The notes beneath the pieces were generated by a model. That model made no database searches, was not told the origin of the DNA, and saw only the letters and a list, made by a program, of their open reading frames with translations. Positions 23,581-34,245 of a stretch of 64,000 nucleotides of DNA are shown here, piece by piece. Every line of letters starts with the position of its first letter. Within the stretch, counting starts at the first letter, position 1. Both the position numbers and the translations under genes were made by a program. The DNA comes from Plotosus lineatus (Eukaryota; Chordata; Actinopteri; Siluriformes; Plotosidae): the NCBI GenBank assembly GCA_024760905.1, contig CM045745.1, positions 19,816,282-19,880,281 of the forward strand. The letters run 5' to 3'.

Positions 23581-23583
23581 CAT
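23581..23583 (+). CDS. rwdd4: rwdd4 candidate 3-nt microexon (His codon)
   Basis: The three bases CAT sit between a pyrimidine-rich acceptor (cttctctcaaacag) and a strong donor (gtgagta). They would supply the single His that the family carries between VVK and LSKTG. Phases are 0 on both sides, so inclusion or skipping changes one residue only. If the exon continued instead of splicing, it would add VSMLLK and a stop at 23604. The choice rests on family sequence and splice-site quality; transcript data would settle it. Confidence 0.65.
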
Positions 23584-23620
23584 GTGAGTATGCTTTTGAA
23601 ATAATCTTTGGGAACAAGTA

Positions 23621-23822
23621 CATGACTGGTCAAAAGTATTCGAGCTCTTCCTTTTTTTATTTAGTGCCTCAGTGTTCTCTGAAATTAAAGCAATTGTGAA
23701 ATTTGTCCTGTTTAATACAATTCTAAATTCTATAGATACACATTTATTGACCACTCAGTCACCACCATCTGCAGATATTTCAACTGAACACACTCTGAAT
23801 TCTTTCTATCATGGAAATCAAA
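23621..23822 (+). mobile_element. Tc1-like terminal fragment, rwdd4 last intron
   Basis: The end sequence ACTGGTCAAAAGTATTCGAG is the inverse of the right end near 26105-26130 (AATACTTTTGACCAGAGCTG). It is only a terminus with no coding part. Confidence 0.5.
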
Positions 23823-24570
23823 TACCGTATTTTTCGGACCATAAGGCGCATGTAAAAGCCTTCAAGCCTCAAAAAAGCTGACGGTGCGCTTTATAAACCG
23901 GTGCGCCTTGTGTGTGGATGCCGCCTCGCGCTCCATTTCATTGACACCGTCAAAACCCAAGTGAAGCGTGTCCAAGTCGTAAGTTGGCGGGATCCGGGCT
24001 TTATGTCCAAATACTGAGATAAAGCACTGTTACAGGTGTCCTTCTGAGACCTCGGATTAACCTTCTTGAATTTAATGTTACACTGATGCAGCGCCTTAAA
24101 GAGTAATGACCGCCGTTCTGTAATGACCACAATACTAATGCGCTGTCTCTTTAAGTGGGCATGGCTGAGAGAAGGTCACGACCCAGGAACACTTCTAATC
24201 TCAGTCTCTAACGATCTGACTTCATGTGTAAGGCAATAATAGATAATAAAATATAATAATATAATAAATAATAGAGGGATCCGGGTTTATTTGTCCAACT
24301 CGCACAACTGTTAAACTACGACACTGAAGATGAAGCATTTGATGGATTTGTGGGTTTAAAAGTGAGTTTCTTGTTTTATATTGTTACAGCTGAACAATGT
24401 TGAGAGTTATTATGAATGAGTTGAATCAAGTTTGACTTATCTGGCTTTTGTTTCACTTAATGCGCCTTATAATCCAGTGCTTATGTGTGGGCAGAGGGCA
24501 TTCGAGCGTCGTTTGGTGGTGTTGCGCCTTATAATCCGATGCGCCTTATCGCCCGGAAACTTTGCCGCTG
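23823..24570 (+). mobile_element. DNA element with ACCGTATTTTTCGGACCATA end
   Basis: The left end and internal repeats of ataaggcgca / tgcgccttat (23845, 23885, 24465, 24530-24550) suggest an inverted-repeat element of a kind common in vertebrates. The right end is degraded. Confidence 0.45.
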
Positions 24571-25043
24571 TTGTGGAGGTTCTTCCCAACACTGTTACGG
24601 AGGTTTTACTTCTTAATTGCCTTCAGCCTTCTATCCACTTCACCCTAAACCTGCTTTAATGGCACTAAAGCTGGAGTTGTTCAAGTTTTGCTGTATATAC
24701 AAACCATTATATTGGCAGAAATGGTCTTTACACCCTGACAGCAATTAATAAATTATGAGATATGCATCATAAAAAAATCTGCAATTTGTGACCAGTGTAA
24801 TCTTGTTAAAACACCAACCAATCACTGCCTCACATTCCACTAAGAAATATCCAATGAAATCCTTCTGTGCCTCTTTATACTTACTGTGCACAAACCTGCA
24901 GTTTGAAAAGCACGGAACGATATAACTGGAGCCCTGAAGGGATCCTACTTTCAATTTTTATTTATTTATTTATTTTTTTTTTGATGAAGTAAGTAAAATG
25001 TTTTTGCTAGCTTCCCAGATTACAAAACCAATTTCTTCTAAGG

Positions 25044-25588
25044 CAAGGGGTCTCCAGCCACCGGATTGCGGCTCAATTGGTACCAGTCCACAGAAGAAAT
25101 AATTCATTATTTTTGTTTTATTTATTATCTGAGTCTGATTATCTGAGACATGTCGGTCATTTGAGTGCTAAAATCTAACCCACAAGAGGACGACACATTA
25201 ACAGAGGCGAGTTGGACATGTTTCAAACAATAGCAAGGATTTTGGGTGAGACTGAGCCTGAGCCTTCAGCTGGTGCACCATCACCTGTTTTTTTTTTTTG
25301 TTTTGTTTTGTTTTGTGTTGTTTTTTAGAAAAGTTCAAGCTCTACTTCCCAACCAACTTTATTTCAGCAGTTGAAAAATACCATTCATGGAGTGTTTTAT
25401 TATTATTATTAGTAGTAGTAGTATTAATAATAATAATAATAATAATAATAATTATTATTATTATTGTTATGTTTAATATAAATAAATTATATTTTCAATA
25501 TAAGCAATCTATGACCCCACTCCCCGGTCCACAGTAAAATTGTTAAGCGTTGAACGGTCCGCAGTGTTAAAAAGGTTGGGGGCCCCTG
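25044..25588 (-). mobile_element. hAT MITE, second copy (reverse)
   Basis: Related to 19432-19842 in inverted orientation. Flanks ttctaagg (25036-25043) and ttgtaagg (25589-25596) agree at 7 of 8 bases. It contains an (AAT)n run at 25418-25466. Confidence 0.75.
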
Positions 25589-25598
25589 TTGTAAGGTA

Positions 25599-26131
25599 CA
25601 CTGCCCTCCATAATTATTGGCACCCCTGGTTAAAATGCTTTCTTTAGCTTCACGTGCATTTCTTCCATGGGGGGATTCCACATCAAGAAATAATGATTTT
25701 ACATCAAATCATGTGTGCCACAATTATATTTTATTTTGTAAAAACATCTTTTGCCAACAAAACAGCACCCAATCTTCTCCTATAATGTTCCACAAGATGG
25801 GTGAATACAAAAAGAGGGATCTTTGACCATTCCTCTCTGCGCAATCTCTCTAAATCATCCAGCGACCTGGGTCCTCTCCTCTGCACTCTCCTCTTCAGCT
25901 CACTCAACAGGGTTTCAACTGGGGTTGAGCTCTGGGGACTGAGATAGCTGTGGGAGGAGTTTGACTGTCTGTGTGATGAGCCGTTTCTGTGTAAATTTGG
26001 CCACATGTTTCGAGTAATTATCTTGCTGAAGGACCCAGTGATGACACATCTTTAGCTTTTGGGCAGAGGCCACCCGATTTTGATTTAAAATATAGGGAGA
26101 GAGGAATATAATACTTTTGACCAGAGCTGTA
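25599..26131 (-). mobile_element. degenerate Tc1-like element
   Basis: The left end CACTGCCCTCCATAATTATT follows TA. The minus strand gives broken transposase C-terminal pieces (QQDNYSKHVAKFTQK, SQSPELNPS, WAELKRRVQRRGP). The SPDLNP and ELKRRVQ motifs are family-typical; frames are shifted and the 5' part is lost. Confidence 0.7.
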
Positions 26132-26211
26132 TGTAATTGTGTTAACATTTATACAGGCTTTCACGCCTCTGTTAACCATCGGTAATGTTTAATGATTAAT
26201 CTCTATGGCAG

Positions 26212-26244
26212 CTGAGCAAAACAGGAGGAAATGAGGAGGGCTAG
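26212..26244 (+). CDS. rwdd4: rwdd4 terminal coding exon (LSKTGGNEEG, stop)
   Basis: After a gcag acceptor the frame reads LSKTGGNEEG then TAG, matching the LSKTG-plus-acidic ending of RWDD4. It follows a ~2.6-kb intron filled with a Tc1 fragment, a DNA-element fragment, a hAT MITE and a Tc1-like remnant that ends only about 80 bases before the exon. An AATAAA at 26398-26403 lies about 155 bases after the stop and fits a short 3' UTR. Confidence 0.85.
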   Translation: MSKTGGNEEG

Positions 26245-26397
26245 TGAAACTATGTTGAAGGAGATGCCTGATGGACTGATGGAGAAGGAACGTCTACCCT
26301 GGCTTGTTTTTAAAGAATGTTGAAATGATAACGCGATTGGAATTCGTATACTGATGAAGCTGCTGTTTATTTCAGATGCTGAGGCACATGACATGAG

Positions 26398-26403
26398 AAT
26401 AAA
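26398..26403 (+). terminator. rwdd4: probable rwdd4 polyadenylation signal
   Basis: Canonical AATAAA about 155 bases after the rwdd4 stop codon, followed by T-rich sequence. It is the first canonical hexamer downstream of the terminal exon, so it is the likely cleavage signal. Confidence 0.55.
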
Positions 26404-27060
26404 ATTTCTCCTTGTATGTAGTTTTGCAGACATAACAACAACAATGAACAAATGAATGCAGTGAAGTGTTTGGGGCTGTGTTCTGAGGGCAGACTCAGAT
26501 TCTGGGTCTTCATGTTCAGGGACTTGATCATCACTGCCCCAAGTTACAGATCCACTAAGCAACTGATTTGTTTAGATTGAACTTTTTGTGCACAAAATGT
26601 CAACATTGACAGTTTATGGAGTGTTCCGGCTTGTTCGGGTGAATAATTTGTACCTGTTTTTAGCGTTTGGGGTTTTTTCTTGTCAGTTATTTATTGTGTG
26701 TTTTGTTTTTTTTTTTTTTTTTTTTTTTTTTGAATTGGTATAAAACTGTTCTGTGTCTGTACTATTTCTATCAGCAAAGAGTTTAAACAGATCGTGTGTG
26801 TTTTATTAAAGTTAAAGTTATCATATGATCAGTTGATGCGTCATTCCAGACATCCTTCATAAGAACAGCATATCTTTATTAAAAAGTTGATTGGAGAGGG
26901 GAAAGCATACAAAGAAAGTGGAGAAAATGATCTCAAATGGTTTAAAATGGCAACCAAAACCTGTAAGATGTGGAAGAAAGTGAAAAACTACCATTCGAAT
27001 GGATTGAAGAGCCGAAATGGCAAGGACTCCACCAGCAATTAGCTCCAGGAAGATCAAACA
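26404..27060. other. intergenic stretch between rwdd4 and LINE
   Basis: AT-rich with a ~28-base T run at 26708-26731. No exon could be supported here, including the missing rell1 first exon. Confidence 0.5.
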
Positions 27061-27069
27061 AGGTCTACA

Positions 27070-27998
27070 GTTACCTGTGAGTCCAGGTCAGGTCAGGTAT
27101 GAGGGCATGTGCCGGGACGGCACTTCGCTGCGTCCACCAGCCGCCTCCACTCATCCGGCCGTCTCCTGGCTATCGACCGGGCCTGCGCAGGGCCCATACC
27201 TCCCGGCAGGGCAGCCCTTAGCTGCGACAACCACGTCGCACGCGGTCGTCCTGCGATCGGCTCCAGCCCCTAGGATCCCGAAAGGACAGGATCCGGTGTT
27301 CTGGGTCCGAAGGTGGGAAACGCATCAAGTGCCCATAGTAGTGCAGCTGACGGTCGTGGATCAAGCAGGTTACTCTTACCATCCCTGCATCCCCGAGCAC
27401 CTTCTGGTTGGTAACAAAGTCCCACCAGCGGTATCCGAAGATGCAGCGAAGGGAAGTCGTAACAAAGGGGTCCAGTTATCGTCCAAGCTCAACCGTGAGC
27501 GTCCATGTCTCGCTTGAGGAGAGCAAGACAGGGAGCACAAGGGAGCGAAAGACTCGGGCTTTCGTCCGCCTGCTCAGATACCTTGACCGCCACACGGTCC
27601 TGTCCAGCGAGTTCATTGCCCCATAGGCTAGACCAAGTCGACAATTGATCTCGGCCCTGCAATCAGTGGAACGATGGACCACCCTGCCAAGGTAAGTGGA
27701 AGACTCCACGATCTCTACTCTTTCACGACCCACAGCGATCGAGTCAACAGCAGCATCCAAGAGGTTGCCAAAAGCCTTGATCTTGGTTTTGATCCAGTAG
27801 TCTCGCAAACCAAGTGGTTCCGCCTCCTCACCCAACAAACAGAGAATCTTCGTCAGGACATCCACCGTTTCCGCGGTGATCACTGATCACTGCGTCATCA
27901 GCAAAGTCCAGATCAGTAATCCGAACCTCACCGAAAAAAACACACCGCAGGCCGATCCACCCGATACCGTCGCCACGATCCAGTGATGTGAGTCCTGT
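27070..27998 (-). mobile_element. LINE reverse-transcriptase C-terminal fragment
   Basis: The minus strand from about 27925 reads an active-site-like LDFADDAV, then VEIVESSTYLGRVVHRSTDC, KARVFRSLVLPVLLSSSETW and RQLHYYGHLMRFPPSDPEHR. This is the thumb and C-terminal part of a LINE RT. A shift near 27880 and a stop near 27477 break it. GC content is higher than the surroundings. Confidence 0.75.
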
Positions 27999-28154
27999 TA
28001 CAATTATAAGTACTTATGTGAAGCCGAGCTATCGGCAAGACGACCCCACAAGGTCCCACTGTTGAAAAAAAGATGTGCGCTCAAGAGGATCAAATTTGGC
28101 AATGAGCACAGACTGGCCGAAATGTTTATGGGGATGTGTCTCATGCTTACAGTC

Positions 28155-28417
28155 TGTCTTCCTTTCGGCTTTTTCCCTTTTTACTCCGGAGTCGCCACAG
28201 CGAATCATCTGATTCGCATGTTTGATTTGGCAGAGGTTTTTTACGTCGGATGCCCTTCCTGTCACACCCTTTTCAGCAAGGGACAGAAACACGCTGACGA
28301 CTTTGCAGCTACTCTTTACGAAAGTCAGCAATGGTTCTTTTACATGCCTCTCACCATAGACAGTGAGAGACATGGCCCGCCTTTGATAACCCAGTTAGCC
28401 GCACTGGGGGGGACAGT
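28155..28417 (-). repeat. SINE family 1, copy c (type I tail, head missing)
   Basis: The type I tail (minus: cagatgattcgctgtggcga, then aaagccgaaagg) and the body are present. The tRNA-like head is cut at about 28417. Confidence 0.8.
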
Positions 28418-29287
28418 TTCTCATACTTACAGTGTTGGGCCTATTTATCGCAAACCAGGGATCATGGATCAGTTTGAATACATCAGAAAACTTGAAGAAG
28501 TTGTGCGCCCTTGAAATGGGTTCTAACGAGACAAAAATCCCAAATCCCAAACACACCAGTCAAAAAGTATGATAACCGTATGATAGCATCATAGACCATT
28601 CACATGTTCTATACATTTCATATATTTTTTATTTGATGGTCATGTAAGCCAGTGATAGAGTAAAGCTTGTGATATGAAATACAGTCTGGTAATGTTTTAG
28701 TGAAAATACAAGATACTATTGTCAACCTGCATTGTCTTTAAAAAAAAAAAATTAATAAATAAATGCAGCTCGTCTCCCTCTTACAGCCAAATTACAGAAA
28801 TTCCCTGCGGAAATTTCAAATGGTTACTTGCAGTCTGGTGTGAGTCCATGAGATGTACAATGTGGCCATATAACAGCAATGCATTTTGTTTCGAAGATGA
28901 ACTGAAGAGTAGTCATGATGATCAGCGATGAAAAGTAAGAAAAGTGATGATGATGATGATGATGATGATGAAGATGAGTGATGAGAACAACAGGACTGTT
29001 ACTTTTGGTATTTAGAAAAGTTGTCACAGGGCTGTAATAGGACTGGAATCTGTAAAGATGCCCTAGAGAGGTTTTTTTTTTCACTTGTGACATGCTTCCT
29101 GTGTGACGTTTTCAGTTTTTCACAATTTTTGTCAGAAAAGTAACTTGAATCAAATGTCATTCCACACCATTCCTGCTTGGGCCACACATTATGATATACA
29201 ATGTACAGAGGGAGGCTCTCTTAATGGTTCAGGCCGTGTTAATGTCAATGTTGAAATTATAATAATAATTATACAGAATGACAACAA

Positions 29288-29415
29288 GGGTGGCACATTG
29301 GTGTTGTGGTGAACACATTTGCCTCACAGCAAGAATATCATCGCTTCTATTAACGCTCAAACATTTCTGAGTGGAGTTTGCATCTCCGGTTTCCTCCCAC
29401 AGTCCAAACACATTG
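29288..29415 (+). repeat. SINE family 2 fragment
   Basis: Head and centre only (cctcacagcaagaatatcat, gtggagtttgcatctccggt, tcctcccacagtccaaacac). Same family as 54772-55130. Confidence 0.6.
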
Positions 29416-29737
29416 GCGTGAATGTGGCATTAAAAGAAATGTGATGACTGTACAAAGCAACCAATGATGGTCCTTCTGCGGGCAGTAAGATCGTACACAC
29501 AATGAAGCCTCACTTCTCATTGGTCATGTGATCACCCTGGAACAATTAAAGTCTGCTTTAACTGTGACTGCATTTCCTTTCTGACACATGTTTACCATAG
29601 TAACATGAGTGACATGTGTATATCCCATGTGACAAATCTATCATCACATATTGATTTATAATATATTTGTTATGAAATATAGCCCTGAGGCAACGGGCCT
29701 GAATAGAATTACAACGGGTCAGATTAGGAAGGAATTG

Positions 29738-30084
29738 AGGGGCAGCGGTGGCCTGGTGGTAAAGGGTACTAGATCGCTGATCCTAAGGTTGGAGGTTTGG
29801 GTCCCACTCTCCACAAGGTTGTCACTGTCCCCCCTTGTGCAGCTAACTGGGTTATCAAAGGCGGGCCATGTCTCTCACTGTCTATGGTGAGAGGTTCATG
29901 TAAAAGAACCATTGCTGACTTTCGTAAAGAGTCGCTGCAAAGCCGTCAGCGTGTTTCTGTCCCTTGCTAAACAGTTGTGTCAGGAAGGGCATCCAACGTA
30001 AAAACCTACCCCAAATCAAACGTGCGAATCAGATGATTGACTGTGACGACCCCTGAAAAAGGGAAAGGCCAAAAGGAGAAGAAG

Positions 30085-30088
<4 letters not shown>
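29738..30088 (+). repeat. SINE family 1, copy d (type I tail)
   Basis: Full-length layout: tRNA-like head, body, tail ending aaaggccaaaaggagaagaa, then a GATA repeat to about 30160. Confidence 0.85.
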
Positions 30089-30115
<27 letters not shown>

Positions 30116-30419
30116 GTAGGTCGATGGATAGATAGCTGGATGGATGGATGGATGGATGTAGTGATGTCACAGGTAGCTATATTAGCTATATGTGTGAAGA
30201 GTAGTACTGTGTGGGTGTTGAATGGACTACGAAGAAAACTAGACAACAGAGGTACTGCTGTGGGACCCAAACTATACATAGCCATTCATCGCCCACCTTG
30301 GCCTACTGCCTCTGACCCTTTTACTACAACTGCCCTACGACTGCCCTTCTCCTGACCAGGACTTATCTAAGCAGCTTAACCTTAATCCATGCTTTTGTAA
30401 TTGCTACATTCACTGGTTA

Positions 30420-30735
30420 AACTTCAATAACCGACTTTCATCGCCTGAGTTGGATCGTTCCAAACGCTGATGGAATTTGCGTCAGTCTGTCATAAAGGAA
30501 ACATTTGCAACCATCAAACTCTGAGTGTAGCTGGCAAGTGACCTTCCAACTTTAATATCTGTCTGAGTGGTTGGGACCCTGAACACCTCCTCTGAAACTC
30601 AGGACTCCGTTCTCAGACCTATATGGTGGCGGAGTATGCAGTGAGCATCAGTGCCGCATGTAAGAACAAACTTTATGGCCCCTGCTGGGGCAATCTGGAA
30701 ATGAATTGTTCACAAGAAATGTTCATTCAACTGAA
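30420..30735. other. unexplained stretch upstream of SINE copy e
   Basis: No repeat recognised. A short ATG frame at 30623-30659 followed by gtaagaac is discussed and rejected as rell1 exon 1. Confidence 0.4.
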
Positions 30736-30750
30736 TGAGTTTAATTGACT

Positions 30751-31081
30751 GGGGGCAGTGGTGGTCTAGTGGTATAGGGCGCTGGATTGCTGATCCAAAG
30801 GTTGGGGGTTCGAGTCCCACTCTCCACAAGGTTGTCACTGTCCCCCCAGTGCAGCTAACTGGGTTATCAAAGGCCAGCCATGTCTCTCACTGTCTATGGT
30901 GTGAGGTTCATGTAAAAGAACCATTGCTGACTATCGACAAGAGTAGCTGCAAAGCCGTCGGCGTGTTTCCGCCCTTCGATGGCCTGGCGAGCTGTCCAGG
31001 GTGTACTCTTCCCTCGCCCAAAGTTGGCTGGGCTGGGCGCTAGCCTCCCCGCGACCCTAATTAGGATTAAGCAGTTACAGA
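30751..31081 (+). repeat. SINE family 1, copy e (type II tail)
   Basis: Clear RNA polymerase III boxes in the head: A box tggtctagtgg (30762-30772) and B box ggttcgagtcc (30807-30817). The body is as in the other copies, but after gcgtgtttc it switches to the tail gctgtccagggtgtactctt ... ctaattaggattaagcagtt. Confidence 0.88.
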
Positions 31082-31351
31082 AAATGAACTGAACTGAAAT
31101 GAGTTTAATTGATTCACCAGCAGTTTGCTAATATCACTGTCTATTACCAAATAGTCAGAGTCACTCATTACGCCGTTTTCCACCAATAATAATTGTGTAC
31201 AACATTACCAGTGTCTAGACCGTCTTTATGTATTAAATGCGTTTCTTTTAAAAAGAAGTTCAAAAACAAGGAAATTTCGAAGTGACTACATTTTTACTTT
31301 TATACAGTACTTGGACTGAACCTCTTTCATTTTAAATTACCTGTTTTCAGT

Positions 31352-31527
31352 TCATTTTTTTGTAACCAATTAATCCTAATTAGGGTCGCGGAGAGGCTGG
31401 CGCCCATCCCAGCCGACTACGGGGTGAGGGCAGAGTACACTCTGGACAGCTCTCCAGGCCATCACAGGCCGGAAACATGCTTGGATCAGCGATCCAACAC
31501 CTATACCACTAGGCCACCACCACCCCA
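31352..31527 (-). repeat. SINE family 1, copy f (internal deletion)
   Basis: Type II tail joined directly to part of the tRNA-like head (ggatcagcgatccaacacct), with the body deleted. Confidence 0.75.
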
Positions 31528-31929
31528 TGACCTGTTTTATATGACTTAATAAAACTCAACAAAACCCCGTAGCAACCTTCATAGGAGTTGGCAGTAATCA
31601 TCAGCACGCTCCTGTGCATTCCAGGTGTACAGTTGGATGGATGCCACACATCTCACTGTGAGACGCAAGTCTACAGCTTACATACTTAAATACTATAAAG
31701 GTGCCAGACTGTACGTTTTGCGAGTGGCTGAACTAGATAAATCATGGGTACATATTTTTTTGAGAATAGTTTACCTTTTAATATTTTAAGTCCATGCATT
31801 TTTGGAAAATTATTTTTCTAAAATTTTGTTCTGGTGAATAAATTATTTAAAAAAAAGTTAATTTAGCTTTTGTTCAAGTATACAACCTCTGTAGTAAAGA
31901 GGGTGAAAGTTTCTTCAGTTGTCTTGTCT

Positions 31930-32281
31930 TGTCTTCCTGTCGGCTTTTTCCCTTTTTACTCGGGAGTCGCCACAGCGAATCATTTGATTCGCACGTTTGA
32001 TTTTGCAGAGGTTTTTATGTCGGATGCCCTTCCTGTCACAACCCTTTTTTTAGCAAGGGACAGAAACACGCTGACGACTTTGCAGCTACTCTTTACGAAA
32101 GCCAGCAATGGTTCTTTTACATGCCTCACACCATAGACAGTGACAGACATGGCCCGCCTTTGATAACCCAGTTAGCCGCACTGGGGGGGGACAGTGACAA
32201 CCTTGTGGAGAGTGGGACTCGAACCCCCAACCTTTGGATCAGTGATCCAGTGCCCTATACCACTAGACCACCACTGCCCTA
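31930..32281 (-). repeat. SINE family 1, copy g (type I tail)
   Basis: Complete reverse-strand copy with head (32205-32279), body and type I tail (31930-32000). The sequence aaagtttcttcagttgt occurs on both sides (31904-31923 and 32281-32297), a likely target-site duplication. Confidence 0.88.
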
Positions 32282-32399
32282 AAAGTTTCTTCAGTTGTGT
32301 TGTGAGAAAAATATATAAATTTCCATCTGTTGTACTATATTGTCTTTAAATTCTGTCCACAGTACTCTATTTATGGACCATTTGTGTGCTTAATGTTTT

Positions 32400-32950
32400 A
32401 TTCTGAAAGCTGAATGATTCTGAGTGTGGAGTAATAATACCTCAGCTCCACCAGTAATGACGAGACTGCTGATAATCCGCATCCTTCTCTATAATCTACA
32501 CGTTTGGTGTGACGCCTGCCAGAGGCAATGTGAATATCCAGCAGTTAAATACTTGAATATTTTTATGTTTTATAAATTACATTTTTAAACCTGTTATTTT
32601 TTTTATTTTTTATTTTTTTTTAGAATTATCTGTTTTTGTGGAGAGGAATAATACAGTTCTCTTATAAAGAGCCAGATGTTATTTTTAAATGTACAGTAAT
32701 GTTAAAATTTTGGCTGAGCAATATGAAATATCTTCTTTTCAAAACGTAGTTTTATATTTTATAAATTATAATATTAATATTTTAATTAATTAATAACTAA
32801 TATATTACTAAATAACTAAATATATAACTAATAACTAAATAATTAATAAATTAATTAATTAATAACCTTAATATTTTATAAATAATAAATAAAGTACTAG
32901 TTTTATGTTTATATTATGCATAATGTATTATTTAGAATTGATATATTCAT
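32400..32950. other. AT-rich non-coding stretch
   Basis: Very AT-rich (attaattaataac repeats at 32760-32890). Nothing coding. Confidence 0.6.
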
Positions 32951-32958
32951 ATCTATTA

Positions 32959-33312
32959 TGGGGCAGTGGTGGTCTAGTGGTACAGGGTGCTGGATCACTG
33001 ATCCAAAGGTTGGGGGTTCGAGTCCCACTCGCCACAAGGTTGTCACTGTCCCCCCAGTGCAGCTAACTGGGTTATCAAAGGCGGGCCATGTCTGTCACTG
33101 TCTATGGTGAGAGGTTCATGTAAAAGAACCATTGCTGACTTTCGTAAAGAGTAGCTGCAAAGCCGTCAGCGTGTTTCTGTCCCTTGCTAAAAAGGGTTGT
33201 GACAGGAAGGGCATCCGACGTAAAAACCTCTGCCAAATCAAAACACGCGAATCAGATGATTTGCTGTGGCGACTCCCGAGTAAAAGGGAAAAAGCCGAAA
33301 GGAAGACAGACT
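32959..33312 (+). repeat. SINE family 1, copy h (type I tail)
   Basis: Complete copy just upstream of the rell1 transmembrane exon. The head has both pol III boxes (ggtctagtgg, ggttcgagtcc). The tail ends aaaagccgaaaggaagacag. Confidence 0.9.
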
Positions 33313-33488
33313 GACACTATTTAAAACTAATGATTTCTAATTTTGTTAAAGTCTGAATGTAATAAATGGAATGTAACCACCACAATAAATGGAGGTCGAT
33401 TGTATAGTATACTGTACATTATTATAAGAGCTGCTTTTATTTTGAAAACTGAAAGCTAATCCCATAATTTTGTCTTGCAACTGTCCAG

Positions 33489-33674
33489 ACAGCAATACTA
33501 CAGATGGAGGGATGGAGCACCCTGAATACATATTCTGGGCTCTGGTGGTCTTCCTGGTAGCCTTCCTCTTGCTATGCTTATTGGGCAAATGCATTAGCAA
33601 CAGCCTGCAGTGTTTTTGCTGTATCAGAGATGCTGAGGAACCTGACCAGCCTGATTTAGATGAGAAGGACAGAG
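33489..33674 (+). CDS. rell1: rell1 exon with transmembrane segment
   Basis: The RELT family (RELT, RELL1, RELL2) are single-pass TNF-receptor-like membrane proteins whose cytoplasmic tails bind and are phosphorylated by the OXSR1 kinase. This exon encodes SNTTDGGMEHPEYIFWALVV followed by a hydrophobic run to about LLGKCI, the transmembrane segment. SN-T-G-HPEYI matches RELL1 just outside the membrane. The acceptor is ctgtccag at 33488 and the donor AGAG|gtagga is in phase 1. After the membrane it reads CISNSLQCFCC instead of the basic KKKGYRC block I expect in this family. The upstream exon with the signal peptide is not identified, so the protein start is unknown. Confidence 0.8.
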
Positions 33675-34245
33675 GTAGGAAAGGAGAATTCCAGATTCTC
33701 TCATGACCAAAGGGACTATCTGACTATGTAGTGTATAACACCCACAGTGGAGTGAGATACCCAGTTTGCCTTAGTCTTCCATTGACTCCCATTCAACAAC
33801 TTCTCTCATTTTTGGCATCAACTATCATTCGTTCTAAAACATTTTCCCATCATAAGACTGTTATATTCTTCTCGAGAAATACAACACTCTATGACAAGTT
33901 TCATAACTTTGTAACCTACTTTAAGCCCATGCTATAACAGTTTTTCCCAACCTCTGACATCCTGCCACACTACCATATAATTTGGATAAGAAGCTCTCAG
34001 GAGAATCTTCAATGATTTACTTAAAACACGACATAATAAGCGTCCTGCTCCAATAAGCGCCCCCCCCCCTCCATAGTTGGTACAGACACAATGTGTCAAT
34101 GGTTCAACAGTGTATCATGATCATTGCATCTGAATACAGTTTTTATTGTCTAGCATCCATTAAGTTCACCGAAACATGATTATTTAATAAAGCTGTTAGT
34201 GGGGCCATTAACATCCAACAGTTAACCATGATAACAAGCAACATA

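Noticed and set aside
27017..27517. 166-residue plus-strand frame
   Set aside because: It is the antisense shadow of a GC-rich LINE reverse-transcriptase fragment on the minus strand.
30623..30659. Possible rell1 exon 1 (MVAEYAVSISAA then gtaag)
   Set aside because: Phase fits, but it lacks a hydrophobic signal peptide and has no promoter-like context; likely chance.
30751..30825. tRNA-like sequences with A and B boxes (also at 32959 and others)
   Set aside because: They are the heads of dispersed SINE copies joined to a common body, not free tRNA genes; folding to a full cloverleaf is not supported.
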